A stretch of 64,000 bases of DNA from Streptomyces hayashii (lineage in GTDB: Bacteria > Actinomycetota > Actinomycetes > Streptomycetales > Streptomycetaceae): NCBI RefSeq assembly GCF_024539815.1, contig NZ_JAHHIU010000090.1:27132-91131 (forward strand), written 5' to 3'. The notes under the pieces were generated by a model that worked only from the letters and a program-made list of their open reading frames with translations, did no database searches and was not told the DNA's origin. Positions 59,714 to 64,000 of this stretch are shown here, piece by piece. The translations under genes were made by a program, and so were the position numbers. Positions within the stretch are counted from its first letter, which is position 1. Each line of letters starts with the position of its first letter.

Positions 59714-62316
59714 TGACCGCCACTGAGGGGGCCACCCCCACGATCGTGCTCGTCGGCCACGGCATGGTCGGCCAGCGCTTCCTCGAAGCGATCGCCGAGC
59801 GCGGTCTGACCGCCACGCACCGCGTGGTCGTGCTGTGCGAGGAGCCGCGGCCCGCATACGACCGCGTGGCGCTGACCTCGTACTTCTCGGGCAGGACGGC
59901 CGAGGACCTGTCGATGACCGACATGGCGTTCATCGAGACGCACGGCATCGAGCTCCACATCGGCGACCCGGCCGAGACCGTCGACCGCGAGGCGAAGAAG
60001 GTCGTCGCCCGCTCCGGTCGGGTCTTCGCGTACGACACCCTCGTCCTCGCCACCGGCTCGTTCCCCTTCGTCCCGCCGGTCCCGAACAAGGACGCCGAGG
60101 GCTGCTTCGTCTACCGCACGATCGACGACCTGCTGGCCATCGAGAAGTACGCCGAGACGGCGACGACCGGCGCGGTGGTCGGCGGCGGCCTGCTGGGCCT
60201 GGAGGCCGCGGGCGCCCTGAAGGGCCTCGGACTGACCTCCCACATCGTGGAGTTCGCGCCCCGGCTGATGCCCGTCCAGGTCGACGCGGGCGGCGGCGCG
60301 GCCCTGCTGCGCACCATCGAGGACATGGGCCTGTCCGTCCACACGGGCGTGGGCACCCAGGAGATCGTGGTCGACGAGTCCGGCGCGGTCACCGGCATGA
60401 GGCTCTCCGACGGCTCCGAACTCGCCACCGACCTGGTCGTGTTCAGCGCCGGCGTCCGCCCCCGCGACCAGCTCGCCCGCGACTGCGGCCTGACCGTGGG
60501 CGAACGCGGCGGCATCGCGGTCGACGAGCAGTGCCGTACGGTCAGCGACCCGCACGTGTTCGCCATCGGCGAGTGCGCCCTGGCCGCCGACGGCCGGGTC
60601 TACGGCCTGGTCGCCCCCGGCTACGAGCAGGCCGAGACGGCCGCCGCGACCATCGCCGACGACGAGTCGGAGCAGCTGTCCTTCACCGGCGCCGACCTCT
60701 CCACCAAGCTGAAGCTGCTCGGCGTGGACGTCGCGTCCTTCGGCGACGCGCACGGCGCCGCCGAGGACTGCCTCGACGTCGTCTACTCCGACTCCCGCGC
60801 CGGCCTGTACAAGAAGCTGGTCATCGGCCGCGACGGCACGCTGCTCGGCGGCATCCTGGTCGGCGACGCCGACGCGTACGGCACGCTGCGGGCCTTCACC
60901 GGGTCCGTGCCGCCCGTCGCCCCCGAATCGCTGGTCCTGCCGGCCGGCGCCGGAGATTCAGTGCAGCTCGGCCCGTCGGCGCTGCCGGACGAGGCGATCG
61001 TCTGCTCGTGCCACAACGTGTCGAAGGGCACGATCCGCGGCGCGGTCACCGAGCACTCCTGCACCACCGTGCCCGAGGTGAAGAAGTGCACCAAGGCCGG
61101 CACCGGCTGCGGCAGCTGCGTCAAGGTCCTCGGCCAGTTGGTCACCGCCGAGCTGGAGGCGAGCGGCGTCGAGGTCGACAAGGGCCTGTGCGGCTGCTTC
61201 TCGCAGACCCGCGAGGAGCTGTACGAGATCGTCCTCGCCCTGCGCATCAACACCTACCAGGACCTGCTGGACCGCTACGGCCGCGACGGCGCCCGCGGCG
61301 GCGACGGCTGCGACGTCTGCAAGCCCGCGATCGGCTCGATCATCGCGTCCCTCGCCCCGACCATCGGCGCGAGCGGCTACGTCCTGGACGGCGAGCAGGC
61401 CGCGCTGCAGGAGACCAACGACCACTTCCTCGCCAACCTCCAGAAGAACGGCTCCTACTCGGTCGTCCCGCGCATCCCCGGCGGCGAGATCACCCCCGAG
61501 GGGCTGATCGTGATCGGTGAGATCGCCCGCGACTTCGGCCTCTACACGAAGATCACCGGCGGCCAGCGCATCGACATGTTCGGCGCGCGCGTGGAGCAAC
61601 TCCCGCTGATCTGGACGCGGTTGGTGGACGCAGGCTTCGAGTCGGGCCACGCGTACGGCAAGTCGCTGCGCACGGTGAAGTCCTGCGTCGGCCAGACCTG
61701 GTGCCGTTACGGCGTCCAGGACTCCGTCCGCATGGCGATCGACCTGGAGCTGCGCTACCGGGGCCTGCGGTCCCCGCACAAGCTCAAGTCCGCCGTCTCC
61801 GGCTGCGCCCGCGAGTGCGCCGAGGCCCAGTCGAAGGACTTCGGCGTCATCGCCACCTCCAACGGCTGGAACCTCTACGTCGGCGGCAACGGCGGTGCGA
61901 CCCCGCGCCACGCGGACCTCCTCGCCCAGGATCTCACCGACGCCGAACTGATCCGTCTGATCGACCGCTTCCTGATGTTCTACATCCGCACCGCCGACCG
62001 CCTGGAGCGCACGTCGACCTGGCTGGAGCGCATCCCCGGCGGCCTGGACCACGTCCGCGACGTGGTCGTGGAGGACTCCCTCGGCATCTGCGAGGAGCTG
62101 GAGTCCCTGATGACGGCCCACGTGGCGCACTACGCCGACGAGTGGGCGACCACCATCAACGACCCCGAGAAGCTGGCCCGGTTCGTGTCCTTCGTCAACG
62201 CCCCGGACACCCCCGACCCCGTCGTCGGCTTCGTCCCCGAGCGCGAGCAGATCAAGCCCGACCTGCCGCTGCTGACCATCGGCCACCGTCCCCTGGAAGG
62301 GAGCGCCCAGCGATGA
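59713..62316 (+). CDS. nirB: Assimilatory nitrite reductase (NAD(P)H), large subunit
   Basis: The 867-residue enzyme reduces nitrite to ammonium. A FAD/NAD reductase (residues 1-400: IVLVGHGMVGQRF, VVGGGLLGLEAAGALKG, HVFAIGECALA) is followed by two BFD-like 2Fe-2S segments (about 430-475 with CSCHNVSKGTIRG and GTGCGSCVK; then LCGCFSQTREELY and GCDVCKPAIG). The siroheme/4Fe-4S domain (about 580-760) carries cysteines in SCVGQTWCRYGVQDS and VSGCARECAEAQSKD. All cofactor ligands appear present. GGAGG precedes the ATG, and the ends overlap the neighbours on both sides. Confidence 0.96.
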   Translation: MTATEGATPTIVLVGHGMVGQRFLEAIAERGLTATHRVVVLCEEPRPAYDRVALTSYFSGRTAEDLSMTDMAFIETHGIELHIGDPAETVDREAKKVVARSGRVFAYDTLVLATGSFPFVPPVPNKDAEGCFVYRTIDDLLAIEKYAETATTGAVVGGGLLGLEAAGALKGLGLTSHIVEFAPRLMPVQVDAGGGAALLRTIEDMGLSVHTGVGTQEIVVDESGAVTGMRLSDGSELATDLVVFSAGVRPRDQLARDCGLTVGERGGIAVDEQCRTVSDPHVFAIGECALAADGRVYGLVAPGYEQAETAAATIADDESEQLSFTGADLSTKLKLLGVDVASFGDAHGAAEDCLDVVYSDSRAGLYKKLVIGRDGTLLGGILVGDADAYGTLRAFTGSVPPVAPESLVLPAGAGDSVQLGPSALPDEAIVCSCHNVSKGTIRGAVTEHSCTTVPEVKKCTKAGTGCGSCVKVLGQLVTAELEASGVEVDKGLCGCFSQTREELYEIVLALRINTYQDLLDRYGRDGARGGDGCDVCKPAIGSIIASLAPTIGASGYVLDGEQAALQETNDHFLANLQKNGSYSVVPRIPGGEITPEGLIVIGEIARDFGLYTKITGGQRIDMFGARVEQLPLIWTRLVDAGFESGHAYGKSLRTVKSCVGQTWCRYGVQDSVRMAIDLELRYRGLRSPHKLKSAVSGCARECAEAQSKDFGVIATSNGWNLYVGGNGGATPRHADLLAQDLTDAELIRLIDRFLMFYIRTADRLERTSTWLERIPGGLDHVRDVVVEDSLGICEELESLMTAHVAHYADEWATTINDPEKLARFVSFVNAPDTPDPVVGFVPEREQIKPDLPLLTIGHRPLEGSAQR

Positions 62317-62672
62317 CCCTGGCACCCGAGACCACCGACCTGAAGATCCAACTCCAGCTGGAGGAGGACGGACCGGACTGGTTCACGGTCTGCGACCTGA
62401 GCCGGCTCGTCCCCGGCCGCGGCGTGGCCGCGCTGCTGCCCGACGGCCGCCAGGTCGCCCTGTTCCGCGACCGCTCCGGCACCCTGTACGCCGTCGACAA
62501 CCGTGACCCGTTCGGCGGCGCGGCGGTCCTCTCCCGAGGCCTGACCGGCACGCACCAGGGCCGCCCGTTCGTCGCCTCGCCGCTCCTCAAGCAGCGTTTC
62601 GACCTGGTGAGCGGAGAGTGCCTGGACGACGACACGGTACGCATCGCCACCTACGAGGTGCGCGCCGCCTGA
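62313..62672 (+). CDS. nirD: Nitrite reductase (NAD(P)H), small subunit, Rieske-like
   Basis: The 119-residue subunit starts in the ATGA overlap with nirB. It has the Rieske fold pattern (WFTVCDLSRLVPGRGVAALL, LYAVDNRDPFGGAAVLSRG, ASPLLKQRFDLVSGECLDD), but the CxH and CxxH cluster ligands are absent, as in other NirD proteins, so it binds no iron-sulfur cluster. It completes the enzyme with NirB. Confidence 0.94.
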   Translation: MTLAPETTDLKIQLQLEEDGPDWFTVCDLSRLVPGRGVAALLPDGRQVALFRDRSGTLYAVDNRDPFGGAAVLSRGLTGTHQGRPFVASPLLKQRFDLVSGECLDDDTVRIATYEVRAA

Positions 62673-62721
62673 CGTCTCCCGACGGCGCCTCCCCGGGAGC
62701 CCGGCACGGCGCTTTGGCCGC

Positions 62722-63660
62722 TCACTCCTTGAGGACGTCGAAGGACACGCCGGTCAGCTGCTCCGAAGCGGCCCACAGCAGCCGTCCCGCCCGGTCGTCG
62801 AGGGTCCAGGGCGCCCGCCATGACGGTGCGGGCGCCCCGCGCCACATAGCGAGCGACGGCCCGGTGAACGAGTCCGGGCGGACGCCGGGCGCGGTGGCGG
62901 CGTGGAGGGCGGGCAGCGCACCGGCCTCGGCGGGCTGGGCGATCACCCGGTTGCCGAGCGTCATCAGCCGCTCGGCCACCCGACGCCCCTCCGCGCGCGG
63001 CCCGGCCGTCTGGAGGTTGGTCGCCGCGTACCCCGGGTGAGCGGCCGCCGCGACGACGCCCGCCCCGGCCGCCTCCAGCCTGCGCGCCAGCTCGTGCGTG
63101 AAGAGCAGGTTGGCGGTCTTGGACCGGCCGTATGCGACCCAACGCCGGTATCCCCGCTCGGAGTTGAGATCGCCGGGGTCGATGTTGCCGAGCAGGTGGG
63201 CCATGCTGGACACGGTCACCACCCGCGCCCCGGCCGGACGCTCCGCCGCTTCGAGCAGCGCGGGCAGCAACAGGCCGGTGAGGGCGAAGTGCCCGAGGTG
63301 GTTCACCCCGAACTGCGTCTCGAACCCGTCGGCCGTGACGCCGTACGGCATGGCCATCACCCCGGCGTTGTTGACGAGCAGGTCGAGCCGCTCGAACGGC
63401 GACGAGTCCGCGAACTCCCGTACGGAGGCGAGATCCCCGAGATCGAGCCGGCCCACCTCCACGTCCGCACCCGGCACCTCCTCACGCAGCCGCCGCACGG
63501 CCTCCGCCCCCCGAGCCTCGCTGCGGCAGGCGAGCACGACCCGCGCACCCTTGCGCGCGAGCTCCCGCGAGGTGACGTACCCGAGCCCGCTGTTGGCCCC
63601 GGTGACCACGGCCGTACGACCGCCCTGATCAGGGATGTCACGCACACTCCAACCAGACAC
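62722..63660 (-). CDS. Short-chain dehydrogenase/reductase (retinol-dehydrogenase-like)
   Basis: The 312-residue SDR has the NAD(P) loop TGANSGLGYVTSREL, LACRSEARG, DLLVNNAGVMAMPYG, catalytic Ser in VVTVSSMAH and the YGRSK motif (Tyr and Lys). The arrangement matches the WWOX/retinol dehydrogenase-like oxidoreductase group common in Streptomyces, acting on unknown alcohols or ketones. GTG 63660 follows AGGAGTGCGGGC; the frame is open to 63693. It converges with nirD, 49 bp apart. Confidence 0.93.
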   Translation of the reverse strand: MSGWSVRDIPDQGGRTAVVTGANSGLGYVTSRELARKGARVVLACRSEARGAEAVRRLREEVPGADVEVGRLDLGDLASVREFADSSPFERLDLLVNNAGVMAMPYGVTADGFETQFGVNHLGHFALTGLLLPALLEAAERPAGARVVTVSSMAHLLGNIDPGDLNSERGYRRWVAYGRSKTANLLFTHELARRLEAAGAGVVAAAAHPGYAATNLQTAGPRAEGRRVAERLMTLGNRVIAQPAEAGALPALHAATAPGVRPDSFTGPSLAMWRGAPAPSWRAPWTLDDRAGRLLWAASEQLTGVSFDVLKE

Positions 63661-63788
63661 GCCCGCACTCCTTCCGCCGCCGCCCCGCACCACGATGCCG
63701 GCAGCCTACGGCGCTCACAGCCCGACCTGCGCGTCACGGTCACGCCACCCGACCTGCGCCCCGCACCCTGCTTATGCAGTGCGGGGCG

Positions 63789-63873
63789 ATGTGATGCGGG
63801 GCGGTGTGACGCGGTGTGATGCGACGCGGTGTGATGCGACGCGATGCGATGCGATGCGACGCGATGCGATGAT
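63789..63873. repeat. Low-complexity GATGCGATGCGAC tandem repeats
   Basis: About 85 bp consist of degenerate units of GATGC, GACGC and GTGTGAT, 115 bp upstream of the SDR gene start and before the right window edge. The repeats produce spurious open frames rich in Ser-His-Arg on the minus strand. Confidence 0.75.
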
Positions 63874-63879
63874 GACGAA

Positions 63880-63945
63880 ATGAAACCCCTCACCACACCA
63901 GCCGCTGCGGTCACCGACACCGGCCGAAAGGCAGATGCCGCGTAA
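63880..63945 (+). CDS. Possible 21-residue small ORF near the right edge
   Basis: ATG 63880 to TAA 63945 reads MKPLTTPAAAVTDTGRKADA plus a final Ala. It has no clear ribosome site, and it directly follows the repeat tract. A second ATG at 63935, inside its end, opens a frame that runs off the window. Either may be the true start of the next gene's leader or neither may be used. Confidence 0.25.
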   Translation: MKPLTTPAAAVTDTGRKADAA

Positions 63946-64000
63946 CCGCCCCGGCGCGCTGCGCGCCCGCCGGCTCCCGGCCGCCCACCCCCGCACGGCC

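Noticed and set aside
63772..63996. Minus-strand 74-codon frame with Ser-His-Arg repeats
   Set aside because: Produced by the GATGC tandem repeat; no ribosome site or family similarity.

Overview
The window is high-GC actinobacterial chromosome, almost certainly Streptomyces. The evidence is GTG starts with GGAGG-type ribosome sites, Arg- and Ala-rich proteins, a Hrd-type sigma factor next to dnaG and dgt, a class F sortase, and GlnR-like boxes in front of nitrogen genes. The gene order hrdA, AbiEii-like gene, dnaG, FAD oxidoreductase, dgt, then narB and nirBD fits what I recall of S. coelicolor core chromosome. No database search was possible.

Left part (1 to 26.5 kb) is accessory. It opens with the end of an ABC exporter, its permease, and a sensor kinase/response regulator pair. 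Two alpha/beta hydrolases, an ATP-grasp protein and a metallo-beta-lactamase-fold protein follow. From 9.2 to 22.8 kb lies a polymorphic-toxin locus: an integrase scrap, a SUFU-type immunity gene, an 8.5 kb minus-strand RHS/YD-repeat toxin with lectin-like inserts, a HINT self-cleavage domain and a short toxin tip, and a divergent 1335-residue secreted LamG protein. Between 23.16 and 26.43 kb two perfect 75-bp repeats, one overlapping the 3' half of a tRNA(CAU) gene, bound a decayed 3.2 kb integrated element. It carries an EamA permease, a SnoaL/NTF2-like protein and a broken IS256-type transposase.

Middle part (26.6 to 43.5 kb) is conserved housekeeping: two tRNA-Asn genes, a YtxH protein, an FGGY kinase, a heterodimeric ABC exporter, hrdA, an unnamed protein translationally coupled to an AbiEii-like nucleotidyltransferase, dnaG, a ferredoxin-reductase-like flavoprotein, dgt, a CbiX-type chelatase, a SanA/YdcF protein and an enoyl-CoA hydratase.

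Right part (43.6 to 64 kb) has a coupled pair of a free-standing NRPS-type adenylation protein and a TmpA-like membrane flavoprotein. It then holds an assimilatory nitrate reductase, a TetR/MFS efflux pair with an operator-like intergenic region, two membrane proteins of unknown role, a secreted M4 protease, a gamma-glutamylcyclotransferase-fold protein, a surface protein with a sortase F, the nirB-nirD nitrite reductase operon and a short-chain dehydrogenase. Nitrate reductase, nitrite reductase and probably the chelatase (siroheme for NirB) work together in nitrate assimilation. narB and the nirBD operon both have 11-bp-phased GlnR-like half-sites just before their start codons.

The observations most worth a second look are the adenylation/TmpA pair, the toxin tip with its SUFU immunity gene, the tRNA-bounded relic element, and the protein pair beside dnaG.
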